A stretch of DNA of 64,000 bases. Source: DATDAH01 sp963725155 (lineage in GTDB: Bacteria; Actinomycetota; Acidimicrobiia; Acidimicrobiales; DATDAH01). Under the pieces are notes generated by a model, which ran no database searches, was not told the DNA's origin, and saw only the letters and a list, made by a program, of their open reading frames with translations. Position 1 is the first letter of the stretch. The number at the start of each line of letters is the position of its first letter. This document shows positions 42,612-50,671 of this stretch, in pieces. Position numbers and translations under genes: made by a program. Location of the stretch: positions 372,001-436,000 of the forward strand of contig CAVRXU010000008.1 in NCBI GenBank assembly GCA_963725155.1, in the 5' to 3' direction.

Positions 42612-43382
42612 TCAGTCCTTCCCGCCGAAGTCGGCGCTCTCGCCCCGCTCGACGAAGGCGTCGCGAGCTTCGTCGGCCACCCCCGCCAGGTTCAGCTCGA
42701 AGGTGAAGCCTTGTTCGAAGCGGTACGAGCGCTTCACATCGACAGGATCGATCCCGTTCAGGGACTCCTTGGCCGCCCGGATGACCGTCGGGCTCTTGGC
42801 CGCGATGGTCTCGGCCACCTCTCGGGCCGCGGCCATAAGTTCGTCCCGGGGCACGACCTGCAGGACCGATCCGTAGTGGTGCAGCTCGGCCGCGGTGGCC
42901 ACCGCCGACGTGTACACCATCGCTCGCATCTTGTGCTGGGGCACCAGCCGGGCCAGGTGGGTGGCCGCGCCGAGGGCACCCCGGTCCACCTCGGGCAGCC
43001 CGAACGTGGCGTCCTCGGAGGCGATGATCACGTCGGCGTTGCCGACCAGGCCGATGCCCCCACCGAGGCAGAAGCCGTGGACGGCAGCGATGACGGGTAC
43101 GGCGCACTCGTAGACGGCGGCAAAGGCGGCAGAACAGCCCTTGTTGGCCCCGATCAGGGCCTCGTACCCCTCGCTGGCCTGCATCTCCTTGATGTCGACC
43201 CCGGCGTTGTAGCCCCGACCCTCGGCGGCCAGGATCACCACTCGGACGGCGGGGTCGTCGCCCAGGGCGCGGACGATGTCCGCCAGCTCGAACCAACCCG
43301 CCACCGTGAGGGCGTTGACCGGCGGGTTGTCCATGACCACGGTGGCGATCCCGTGGGCGTCGACCTCGGACGTGATGGGCAT
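42612..43382 (-). CDS. echA20: EchA20-like crotonase (ring D hydrolase)
   Basis: A 256-residue crotonase. PPVNALTVAGWFELADIV, GRGYNAGVDIKEMQASEGY, NKGCSAAFAAVYECAVPV, HGFCLGGGIGLVGNADV and EDATFGLPEVDRGALGAATH are close to Rv3550 EchA20, as is the C-terminal FEQGFTFELNLAGVADEARD. EchA20 opens the D ring of the HIP-derived CoA ester. First gene of the four-gene operon; divergent from the SDR at 43478 in the same order as in M. tuberculosis. No KstR2-type box (CAAGnnCTTG) is visible in the 95-bp gap. Confidence 0.93.
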   Translation of the reverse strand: MPITSEVDAHGIATVVMDNPPVNALTVAGWFELADIVRALGDDPAVRVVILAAEGRGYNAGVDIKEMQASEGYEALIGANKGCSAAFAAVYECAVPVIAAVHGFCLGGGIGLVGNADVIIASEDATFGLPEVDRGALGAATHLARLVPQHKMRAMVYTSAVATAAELHHYGSVLQVVPRDELMAAAREVAETIAAKSPTVIRAAKESLNGIDPVDVKRSYRFEQGFTFELNLAGVADEARDAFVERGESADFGGKD

Positions 43383-43477
43383 GCGCGGCGGACCGTAAAC
43401 GATGCGACCCCCGCTGGGCGAACGTGTCGGGCCCCTCCTCCGTCGCGCCGGCCGGTTCGCTCTACGCTCGCCCGACG

Positions 43478-44219
43478 ATGAGCGCAGCCACCGATCTCGA
43501 CGGCCGGGTCGCCCTGGTGACCGGCGGGGCCCGAGGCATCGGGCGAGGCATCACGGACCGGCTCCTGGCCGCCGGGGCCCAGGTCGCCGTCTGTGGCCGC
43601 AGCCAGCCCGACGAGCTGCCCGCCGGGGCCCGCTTCTTCGGCGCCGACGTCCGGGACGCCGAGGCGGTGGACGGCTTGCTCGCCGCGGTGGTCGAGCACT
43701 ACGGCCACCTCGACATCGCCGTGAACAGCGCCGGCGGCTCGCCCATTGCCGAGGCGGCCACGGCCTCGCCGACGTTCTCCACGGCCATCATCACCCTCAA
43801 CCTCATGGCGCCGCTGTTCGTGAGCCAGGCCGCCAATCGGGTCATGCAGGACCAGGACGAAGGCGGGGCGATCGTCAACATCGGCTCGGTCACCGGTCTG
43901 CCGCCCTCGCCCGGGACGGCTGCCTACGGGGCGGCCAAAGCGGGTTTGGTCGACCTCACCCGGTCCTTGGCCGTCGAGTGGGCGCCCAAGGTGCGGGTCA
44001 ACTGCGTGTCCGCCGACCTCATCGCCACCGAGCAGGCTGACGACGACGCCATCACGGGGGCCGAGGTGCCTCTCGGCCGGATGGGTACGGCAACCGACAT
44101 CGCCGACGCCGTCTGCTATCTGGCATCGCCCCTGTCGGCCTACGTCACCGGGAGCCAACCTGGTGATCCACGGCGGCGGCCGCCGACCGGCGTACCTTGG
44201 GGCGATTGCCGGAACCTGA
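43478..44219 (+). pseudogene. Rv3549c-like SDR, frameshifted by one base near the C terminus
   Basis: ATG 43478 follows TACGCT by 9 nt. VALVTGGARGIGRGITDRL, NSAGGSPIAEA, IVNIGSVTGLP, TAAYGAAKAGLVDLT and VEWAPKVRVNC resemble M. tuberculosis Rv3549c, an SDR divergent from echA20. After TGS the frame runs on as an unlikely Arg/Pro-rich tail to 44386. Removing one C at 44155-44156 restores NLVIHGGGRRPAYLGAIAGT and a stop at 44217-44219, matching the family's HGGG-PP-YL ending. The locus is 742 nt, three times 247 plus one. Confidence 0.85.
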
Positions 44220-44382
44220 CCCGGCGGCCACGAGGATTGGCACGCGCCGACCCCGTCGCCTACGTTTCTGTAACCAATCCGCAACCAAACTGCAATCAGA
44301 TCGGCGACCGGTGGAAGGGAAGCCCACCGAAAGGCATGTGCATGCGGAGAGTGTTCACAGTACGTAGGCAACGTCCGACCTT
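44220..44382 (+). promoter_or_regulatory. 163-nt structured leader before the FG-GAP cell-wall-hydrolase-like gene
   Basis: It contains evenly spaced AACCAATC, AACCAAAC and AATCAG (11-nt steps, 44273-44299), a hairpin CGGTGG-AAGGGAAGC-CCACCG and the small palindrome GCATG-TG-CATGC shortly before GTTCACAGTACG. There is no ORF of its own, apart from the run-off of the frameshifted SDR. A 5'UTR element is possible; I cannot match it to a known riboswitch. Confidence 0.35.
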
Positions 44383-44385
44383 GTG

Positions 44386-46212
44386 ATGGTGCGCCGAGTT
44401 CTCACCACCCTGACCGCCGTCGTGGTCGGGGCGTCCGCCCTCGCTGTCGCGCCGGTCGCGGTCCCCTCGGCGCAGGGCGAGGGGGACCCGACCCTGGCGA
44501 CCTCCGTCGCCGAGGGCCTCACCGGCACCTCCATCCAGGTCTCGGGCACCGGCTGCTACCTGCCCGACGGGATCACCGGCGCCGACGGCGTGCTGTTCCA
44601 GCTCATCGCGCCCGACGGCAGCGCCGCCGCCTCGGGCACCCTCCCGGTCGAGCGGGACGGGACCTGGGACGCCCCCTTCGTCGTCCCCAACGGCGTCCCC
44701 GCCGGCACCTACGGCGTCAAGGGCACCTGCATCGCTCCGATGTACGAGGACCTGGGCGTCGTCACCGCCGACCCCTTCACGGTCACCGGGGCCGGCGCCC
44801 CCGTGGCCGAGCGGGCCCCGGTCACGCCCCGCTTCCCCAACGAGATCGAGCCCTACCCGACCTACGACGGCCAGAGCACCTGCAGCCCCGCGCCCAAGCC
44901 GGGGATGATCGCCTACCGGGACATGGTCATGGCGGCCTACCCGGCGACCTCCAGCTACGGCATCAGCCGGGACTGCAACATCGGAGGGACCAGCGAGCAC
45001 AAGGAAGGGCGGGCCTGGGACTGGGCCAACAACGCCAACACGGTGGAAGGCCGCCGCCGGGTCGCCAACTTCTTCCATTGGCTGTTCGCCACCGACAGCT
45101 ACGGCCACCGGCACGCCATGGCCCGCCGCCTCGGTGTCATGTACATCATCTGGAACCGCCAGATCTTCCGCATGTACCGGGCCAACGAGGGGTGGACGCC
45201 CTACACCGGGTCCAGCCCCCACACCGACCACGTCCACGTCAGCCTGACCCGCCGGGGCGGCAACAAGCGGACCAGCTTCTGGACCATGCAGCTGAACGGG
45301 CCACCGACGGACCCGCCGCCGCCCACAGATCCGCCGCCCCGTCCCAGGCGGGCCCGGGCCGAGTTCGAGCAGACCGAACGGGCCGTCGACGGTGCCTTCG
45401 AGCAGGCCCGAGTCGGCGACTTCGACGGCAACGGCCTGAACGACATCCTGTGGTACGGCGAAGGGTCCAAGCCCGAGTACATCTGGTGGGGCCGCCGGGG
45501 CCGGGGCTTCGCCGTGGCCGAGATCACGGCCCGGGGGCGCTTCCGCCCGATGGTCGGCGACTACGACGGTGACGGCCGCGACGACATCCTCTGGTACGTG
45601 CCCGGACCGGGCCAGGACTACCTCTGGTACGGCCGGACAGACCGGACCTGGGACACCAAGCCCACGCGCATCGCCACCCGATTCCCCCGCTCCGAGGTGG
45701 GCGACTTCAACGGAGACGGCCGGGCCGACGTGTTCTGGTATGGGCCTGGCGACGGTCTCGACAAGCTCTGGTTCGGCCGAGCGGACCGCCACTTCGCCCT
45801 CCGTTCCCTGACCGTGGCCGGCGACTTCGTGCCGAACGCGGGTGACTTCGACGGCGACGGTCGCGATGATGTCCTGCTCTTCGGGCGGGGCGCCGGGGCC
45901 GACGAGCTGTGGTTCGGCCGCACGGACCGGACCTTCGACGCCACCGACCGCACCATCAACCAGAGCTCGGACCCGATCGTCGGCGACTTCGACGCCAACA
46001 GCCGCGACGACATCTTCTGGTACGCCCCCGGAACGACCCCCGACCGGGTCTGGTGGGGCTCACGGAACCGCTCCTTCGGCGCCGGCGCCGTGACCAACGT
46101 GTCGGGCACCTACCGGCCCGCCTTCGCCGGCGACTTCGACGAGGACGGCCACGACGACATCTTCTGGTACCGGTCCGGCGCGGCCGCGGACTACATCTGG
46201 TGGTTCCAGTAG
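44386..46212 (+). CDS. secreted ARB-07466/VanY-like hydrolase with six FG-GAP-type repeats
   Basis: About 608 residues from ATG 44386 (GTG 44383 is equally possible). Signal peptide to about residue 30, then an Ig-like strand-rich region. The ARB-07466-like domain has SSYGISRDCNIGGTSEHKEG and SSPHTDHVHVSLTRRG, the His/Asp pattern of M15/VanY-type zinc peptidases that cut peptidoglycan stems. A Pro-rich linker leads to about six FG-GAP repeats (GDFDGDGRDDILWY). It is an exported enzyme probably tethered to polysaccharide or cell wall. A second FG-GAP exoprotein lies at 11913-13508. Confidence 0.86.
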   Translation: MVRRVLTTLTAVVVGASALAVAPVAVPSAQGEGDPTLATSVAEGLTGTSIQVSGTGCYLPDGITGADGVLFQLIAPDGSAAASGTLPVERDGTWDAPFVVPNGVPAGTYGVKGTCIAPMYEDLGVVTADPFTVTGAGAPVAERAPVTPRFPNEIEPYPTYDGQSTCSPAPKPGMIAYRDMVMAAYPATSSYGISRDCNIGGTSEHKEGRAWDWANNANTVEGRRRVANFFHWLFATDSYGHRHAMARRLGVMYIIWNRQIFRMYRANEGWTPYTGSSPHTDHVHVSLTRRGGNKRTSFWTMQLNGPPTDPPPPTDPPPRPRRARAEFEQTERAVDGAFEQARVGDFDGNGLNDILWYGEGSKPEYIWWGRRGRGFAVAEITARGRFRPMVGDYDGDGRDDILWYVPGPGQDYLWYGRTDRTWDTKPTRIATRFPRSEVGDFNGDGRADVFWYGPGDGLDKLWFGRADRHFALRSLTVAGDFVPNAGDFDGDGRDDVLLFGRGAGADELWFGRTDRTFDATDRTINQSSDPIVGDFDANSRDDIFWYAPGTTPDRVWWGSRNRSFGAGAVTNVSGTYRPAFAGDFDEDGHDDIFWYRSGAAADYIWWFQ

Positions 46213-46278
46213 CCAGGTGCCGGCCGGCGAGGTCGATCCGTCAGCGCCACCCGGCGGGGCCTCGTACTATCCGCGGCC

Positions 46279-46698
46279 ATGGCCGACAACTTCGTCCGAC
46301 ACCTCGCCACCGTTCCCCTGTTCTCCGAGTGCTCGAAGCGTGATCTGGCGAAGATCGCGTCCTTGACCGACGAGATCGAGGTCGCGGCCGGGCGAGCTCT
46401 GGTCGTGGAGGGCGACATCGGCCACGAGGCCTTCGTCGTGGTCGACGGCACCGCCTCGGTGACCCGGGAGGGCAACGAGGTGGCTGAGATCGGACCGGGA
46501 GCCGTGTTCGGCGAGATGGCCCTCATCGACCGGACCCCCCGCAACGCCAGCGTGACGGCGACGACACCGATGCGAGTGCTGGTGATCGGCAAGCGGGAGT
46601 TCTCCGGCCTGCTCGACGAAGCCGCCGACTTCCGCAACAGCATCATGAGCGCCCTCGCGGCGCGCGTCCGCCAGAAGGACCTCGACCTCTACGGCTGA
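46279..46698 (+). CDS. stand-alone cyclic-nucleotide-binding domain protein
   Basis: A 139-residue CNBD: VPLFSECSKRDLAKIASLTD, GDIGHEAFVVVDGTASVTRE and the phosphate-binding cassette FGEMALIDRTPRNASVTAT with the conserved Glu and Arg. There is no C-terminal helix-turn-helix, so this is not a Crp regulator; it may be a cNMP-sensing partner protein. ATG 46279 with TACTAT 8 nt upstream. The cyclase at 14848-17499 is the only cNMP-making enzyme seen in the window. Confidence 0.85.
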   Translation: MADNFVRHLATVPLFSECSKRDLAKIASLTDEIEVAAGRALVVEGDIGHEAFVVVDGTASVTREGNEVAEIGPGAVFGEMALIDRTPRNASVTATTPMRVLVIGKREFSGLLDEAADFRNSIMSALAARVRQKDLDLYG

Positions 46699-46704
46699 CC
46701 GACC

Positions 46705-46973
46705 GTTCTGGTTGCACCTCCCCGCGCCCCACCGCGGCCACACGCAACCAGAACCGGGATCGAGCGACGACCACCTCGTTCTGGTTGCACCTCCCCGCGC
46801 CCCACCGCGGCCACACGCAACCAGAACCGGGATCGAGCGACGACCACCTCGCTCTGGTTGCACCTCCCCGCGCCCCACCGCGGCCACACGCAACCAGAAC
46901 CGGGATCGAGCGACGACCACCTCGTTCTGGTTGCACCTCCCCGCGCCCCACCGCGGCCACACGCAACCAGAAC
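46705..46973. repeat. four tandem 73-bp units, each a 50-nt hairpin plus a 23-nt spacer
   Basis: Hairpins at 46705-46754, 46778-46827, 46851-46900 and 46924-46973, exact period 73. Each has 11-bp arms GTTCTGGTTGC/GCAACCAGAAC and an inner CCGCG/CGCGG stem. Spacers between copies are identical. The only difference noted is GCTCTGG for GTTCTGG in copy 3. They lie between convergent genes (46698 and 46984). Confidence 0.9.
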
Positions 46974-46983
46974 CGGGGTCGGG

Positions 46984-48045
46984 CTAGGCGGCGAGGCCGT
47001 CGAGGGCGCGGATGGCGGCTTGGGCCGTGGCCACGCCGCCGGACTCGGGGCTGAGAGCGGAGCCGAGGGACACGGCGTGGTCGCCGCCCTCGAGGAGGAC
47101 GACGGCGGCGTGCTCGCCCTCGTGGGCGACCTCGCTGGCGTAGCGGAACATGAGATGGCGCCCGGCGGCGACCAGCACCGCCCGGGTGATGGCCTCCACC
47201 TGGGTGTCGGCCCGGCCGTGGCCGGGACGGACTTGGTCCCCGATGCGGACCTGGACCTCGGCCAGCACCGAATCCCGGGACCGGTGGGCCTCGACGTAGA
47301 CGGGCGTGGCGATGGTGGCGGCCGGCGACGCGGCACCGTCGAGCTGGTGGACGGCGCGCCCGAACGAGCGGCAGAAGCGGGCCGCCACCTCCCGTTCCGG
47401 CGCGGTGATCTCCTCGAACCGGGCCACCACCCAGAGCCCACGGGAGCCGGCCCCGACCGTGGCCACGCTGACTCCCCGGAACCCGGCGGCGTCGAACGCC
47501 GCTTCCGACCGACCAGCCTCGAGCTCGACGCGGAGGCCGCCGAACAGGGCGTAGGTCCGGGTCGCCCCGATCCGGTCCATCGACGGGGACTCCAGGAAAA
47601 GGTGAGGGTCCTCGCCCGGGCCCTCGTGGAGGTACGCGCACAGGTCGAGGGCCATCGTGTTGGCCAGGCCGTCGAGCAGGGCCCCCACCAGGTCGTCGCG
47701 GAGCTTGCGCACGGCCGAGGGCGCGGGCACATGGACCGGGGCCGGTTCGGTCGGGGCGGCGACATCGGCCCCGGGCTGAGGCGACTCGACCGGCGGCGGC
47801 CCTTGGTCCTCGATCGGCCCGCCGAGGAGGGCGGCCAACCCACCGCGGCGTCGCTGACGGCGTCGGTTTCGGGGGGAGGTGTCAAGGTCGGCGGCCAGGG
47901 TCGGGATGATGGCGGCCAGCCCCCGGCCGAGCCCGCTCTGCCCCTCGGCGTCGTCGCGATCATCGTCGGGAAGACCGGCTCCATCGGCCGACTCGGCGGA
48001 CTCGTCGTCCACCGGGCCACCGAGGCCGGGCAGGGTGTCGGCCAC
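46984..48045 (-). CDS. hypothetical protein with GAF-like centre and ParB-like N-terminal motif
   Basis: A 353-residue protein from GTG 48045, supported by TACCGT 6 nt upstream. The N-terminal ~120 residues are acidic/Pro-rich and include GLGRGLAAIIPTLA, which looks like the ParB N-terminal GLGRGLxALI motif, and RRRQRRRGGLAALLGG. The middle (about 130-230, AYLHEGPGEDPHLFLESPSM) has GAF-like strands, and a C-terminal ~110-residue domain follows. I do not recognise the family. Divergent from the DUF3467 gene across 44 bp. Confidence 0.55.
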   Translation of the reverse strand: MADTLPGLGGPVDDESAESADGAGLPDDDRDDAEGQSGLGRGLAAIIPTLAADLDTSPRNRRRQRRRGGLAALLGGPIEDQGPPPVESPQPGADVAAPTEPAPVHVPAPSAVRKLRDDLVGALLDGLANTMALDLCAYLHEGPGEDPHLFLESPSMDRIGATRTYALFGGLRVELEAGRSEAAFDAAGFRGVSVATVGAGSRGLWVVARFEEITAPEREVAARFCRSFGRAVHQLDGAASPAATIATPVYVEAHRSRDSVLAEVQVRIGDQVRPGHGRADTQVEAITRAVLVAAGRHLMFRYASEVAHEGEHAAVVLLEGGDHAVSLGSALSPESGGVATAQAAIRALDGLAA

Positions 48046-48089
48046 CCGCCTACGGTACGGACCGGGGGCGAGCGAGTGGGGGACCCGAT

Positions 48090-48396
48090 GGCGAACGAAC
48101 CCGATGACGAGCTGGTGGTCGTGGTGCCCGCCGCCCACCAGGCTGGGGTGTGGGCCAACGACGCCATCGTGTACTCCAGCGATCACGAGGTCACCGTCGA
48201 CCTGCTGCGGGTCGATCACTCCGTCGAGCCCAACCTGGGCACCGTCGTGGCCCGCGTCGCCATGTCGCCGAAGCTGCTGCGCCAGCTCATCGATGATCTC
48301 AGCGACGCCTGGGACGCCTACGTCAACGAGATCACCGACCGGCTGATCGACGCTCCGTCGGACACGGGGCCGTCGCCGCCCATCGCGGGGGATTGA
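48090..48396 (+). CDS. DUF3467-family small protein
   Basis: A 101-residue protein. DAIVYSSDHEVTVDLLRVDHS and VVARVAMSPKLLRQLIDDLS are the DUF3467 core, a small domain of unknown function. ATG 48090 is chosen; GTG 48078 is in frame. The stop lies in the arm of a 17-nt hairpin, and the next gene begins 50 bp further on. Confidence 0.72.
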
Positions 48397-48410
48397 GTAG
48401 CGCCTACTCA
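48394..48410. terminator. TGAGTAG-CGC-CTACTCA hairpin at a stop codon
   Basis: A perfect 7-bp dyad; its first three bases are the DUF3467 stop. It could terminate transcription or bind a regulator of the downstream gene, whose TAGCGT element begins 23 bp later. Confidence 0.4.
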
Positions 48411-48446
48411 CGTCCGGGCGGGGACGGGGCCCTAGCGTCGGCGCCC

Positions 48447-49622
48447 ATGGAGCGGCCCGATCTCTTTGCCCGGCGGAACCGACTGCGCATCCTCGGACTG
48501 ATCATCCTGGCCACGGTCGTGTACTGGATGGCCGTCTGCGCGGCCACCGTGGCCACCGGGCTGATCGTCATCTTCTGGCTGATCAGCGAGGGGGGCTTCC
48601 CGGACAGCTTCGAGGTGGTCAAGTGGTTCGGCCTCTTCTGCCTCGCCGTGATCGCCCTGTCGATCGTGATCGGCAGCGTGATGTCGGTGGTCCGGCTGCC
48701 CACCCTCCGGCGCAAGCTGGAGGCCCAGGTCCTGCGGGAGACAGGCGCCCAGCTGGCCAACCCCGACGCCTACCCCGAGATCGGGAACGTCCTCGACGGC
48801 CTCGCCCTCTCGGCCGGGATCCCCGCCCCCCGCTTCGCCGTCATCCAGGACGTGACGCCGAACTCCTTCGGTGTGGGCACCCGTCCCGACAAGACGATCA
48901 TCGGCATCACGTCGGGCCTGGCCGACGAGCTGACCCGCGACGAGCTGGAGGCCGTCCTGTCCTACGAGGTGAGCCGGATCGGGAGCTGGGACATCGCCCT
49001 GTCGTCGTGGGCCGTGGCCCTGACCTCCGGCGCCATCGCCGCGGCCGAGGCCGACGACCTGAAGGCCATCGTCGGGTGGATCCCGGCCCGGATGGCCGAG
49101 TGGCTCCAAGCCTGGGCCCTGCGAGACCAGGGCGAGGACCGAGACCGGGTCGCCGTGCAGTTCACCCGGCACCCCGAAGCCCTGATCACCGCTCTGGAGA
49201 AGCTGGAGGCCGACCCGGGCGAGATCATCCGGGTCAGCCGGGCCACGGCCCCGCTGTGGATCGAGGTCCCCGACGGGGTCTACGCCGGCGCCCTGTCGTC
49301 CCGGTCCAAGCGGTTGGGCACGTCACTGCTCCTGCAGCAGCGCATCGGTCGGCTGACCGAGCTGGCCGGGCTACCGCCACGCCCGAAGGTGGTGCCGAAG
49401 GCCCGACCCCTGCCGCCCCCGCCGCAGGCGCCGGCCCCGGTGCCGGTCGCGCCACCCCCGGCCGGCTCACCCGTGGCCGGCGTCCCGGTCGTCGGCCAGG
49501 TGGTGATGCCGCACCTCCCGCCCCCGCCGACGGCACCCCCACCTCCGGCCGCTCCCCCACCTCCGGCCCCGCCTCCGCCGACCCCGGGCGGGGGCGGCAG
49601 CGGCGGGTTCCGCGTCAGCTGA
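48447..49622 (+). CDS. inactive M48/HtpX-like membrane protein
   Basis: A 391-residue protein with two N-terminal membrane helices (about 13-46 and 60-82) and an M48-type domain. LTRDELEAVLSYEVSRIGS aligns with the HExxH helix of HtpX/M48, but both zinc His are replaced (Y173 and R177), and the third-ligand region reads EDRDRVAVQFT without its Glu. The protein cannot bind zinc in the usual way. The last ~70 residues are Pro-rich with PPPPTAPPPPAAPP-type runs and a Gly tail. TAGCGT 8 nt before ATG. Confidence 0.85.
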   Translation: MERPDLFARRNRLRILGLIILATVVYWMAVCAATVATGLIVIFWLISEGGFPDSFEVVKWFGLFCLAVIALSIVIGSVMSVVRLPTLRRKLEAQVLRETGAQLANPDAYPEIGNVLDGLALSAGIPAPRFAVIQDVTPNSFGVGTRPDKTIIGITSGLADELTRDELEAVLSYEVSRIGSWDIALSSWAVALTSGAIAAAEADDLKAIVGWIPARMAEWLQAWALRDQGEDRDRVAVQFTRHPEALITALEKLEADPGEIIRVSRATAPLWIEVPDGVYAGALSSRSKRLGTSLLLQQRIGRLTELAGLPPRPKVVPKARPLPPPPQAPAPVPVAPPPAGSPVAGVPVVGQVVMPHLPPPPTAPPPPAAPPPPAPPPPTPGGGGSGGFRVS

Positions 49623-50199
49623 GGCGGCCGAGGGCACAGCCCACATCCGTCGGGCGCAGGGCCAGCATCTCGACCCGGACGTCGGCGAAGCCCGCCCGGT
49701 CGAGTCGCTCGGCGTTCTCCTCGGCCAGCCGCCGGGCGTCGGCGTCGGTCGCCCCCTTGAAGCGGGGCTGGATCGCCAGCGCCACGCGGCCCCCGGGCAG
49801 GAGTCGGGTGGCCACGGCGTCCAGCGTGGCATCGATGTCCTTCCAGAACTGGGCCGTGTTGGCGGCGTAGGTGGCGGCGAAGGGTCCGTCGGGGAGCGCC
49901 TCCGCCGACCCGTCGGCGATGACCACCCGACCGTCGGCCACCGCGGTGGCGTTGCGGTGGGCGGCCATGGACCGCATCACGGCAGAGGGGTCTATGGCGG
50001 TGACCCGGCCCCCGGCGGCCACGACCTCGGCCACCGCCAGCCCCGGCCCGCAGCCGATCTCGAGCAGGTGCTCGTCGGGCTGCGGCTCGAGCAGGCCGAC
50101 GAGCCAGCGGTTGCGACGGCCGTTCTGCATCGTCATGACCCAGCCGGCGGCGCGACCGCCGAGGCCATGGGGGTGGGCGAACTGGTTCTTGAAGCTCAT
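49615..50199 (-). CDS. SAM-dependent methyltransferase
   Basis: A 194-residue class I methyltransferase: HLLEIGCGPGLAVAEVVAAG (motif I), TAIDPSAVM, ADGSAEALPDGPFAATYAA and LPGGRVALAIQP. ATG 50199 after GGTGG is preferred; upstream GTG 50226 would start inside the MerR dyad. Divergent from the MerR gene across 37 bp that hold an ACTTGA-AG-TCAAGT dyad, so MerR control is likely. Confidence 0.87.
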   Translation of the reverse strand: MSFKNQFAHPHGLGGRAAGWVMTMQNGRRNRWLVGLLEPQPDEHLLEIGCGPGLAVAEVVAAGGRVTAIDPSAVMRSMAAHRNATAVADGRVVIADGSAEALPDGPFAATYAANTAQFWKDIDATLDAVATRLLPGGRVALAIQPRFKGATDADARRLAEENAERLDRAGFADVRVEMLALRPTDVGCALGRLS

Positions 50200-50223
50200 G
50201 GAGCCACCCAAACACTTCATGTA

Positions 50224-50239
50224 CACTTGAAGTCAAGTG
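50224..50239. promoter_or_regulatory. CACTTGA-AG-TCAAGTG dyad, MerR-type operator
   Basis: A 16-bp perfect inverted repeat. It overlaps TACACT (50222-50227), which is 9 nt before the MerR GTG, so the regulator probably binds its own promoter and that of the divergent methyltransferase. Confidence 0.6.
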
Positions 50240-50671
50240 CACGAGCTGCTGACGATCGGCGAGGTGGCCGAGCAGGCCGGGGTGGCGACCTCCGCCCTGC
50301 GCTACTACGACGAGCTCGGCCTGCTCCCGCCCGCCACCCGGGTCTCGGGCCAGCGCCGGTACCGACCGGAGGCGGTGGCGCGGGTCGGCGTGATCCTGCT
50401 CTTGACCGACGTCGGCTTCACGTTGGCCGAGGTGGGGATGCTCCTGGCCAGCCGGGCCGAGTCTCCGCAGGCATGGCACGCCCTGGCCGAGGCCAAGGTC
50501 GACGAGCTGCGGCGGGCCGAGGCCAGCGCCCAACTGGCCCGCACGGCACTGCAGCACGCCATGAAGTGCCCGAAGGACGACATCGTGGACTGCCCCACCT
50601 TCTGGGCCCTCGTGGGCGACCGCCTCGCCGGCGCGTCGCTCCGCGAGCCCGCTACGGGTGCTGCGAGCTGA
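50237..50671 (+). CDS. MerR-family transcriptional regulator
   Basis: A 144-residue protein. LLTIGEVAEQAGVATSALRY is the MerR winged HTH, YYDELGLLPPATRVSGQRRY the wing, and a dimerisation helix follows. The C-terminal MKCPKDDIVDCPTFW with two Cys suggests a metal- or redox-responsive type. GTG 50237. It is convergent with ipdF and overlaps it by 20 bp. Confidence 0.9.
   Translation: MHELLTIGEVAEQAGVATSALRYYDELGLLPPATRVSGQRRYRPEAVARVGVILLLTDVGFTLAEVGMLLASRAESPQAWHALAEAKVDELRRAEASAQLARTALQHAMKCPKDDIVDCPTFWALVGDRLAGASLREPATGAAS

Noticed and set aside
39985..43478. KstR2-type operator in the steroid operons
   Set aside because: Looked for CAAGnnCTTG-type boxes in the intergenic regions and saw none. 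The dyad at 50224 has the halves in the opposite order and belongs to the MerR gene.
43478..44386. A 302-residue SDR with an extended Arg/Pro-rich tail
   Set aside because: Removing one base restores the normal family C terminus and stop; the long tail is shifted sequence.
46705..46987. Repeat array could be a CRISPR
   Set aside because: The 50-nt repeat is itself a hairpin and the 23-nt spacers are identical, so there are no variable spacers; no cas genes are present.
46712..47054. Short overlapping frames with the repeated peptide MHLPAPHRGHTQPEP
   Set aside because: They come from the 73-bp repeat read in shifting frames (73 is not a multiple of three) and have no start signal.
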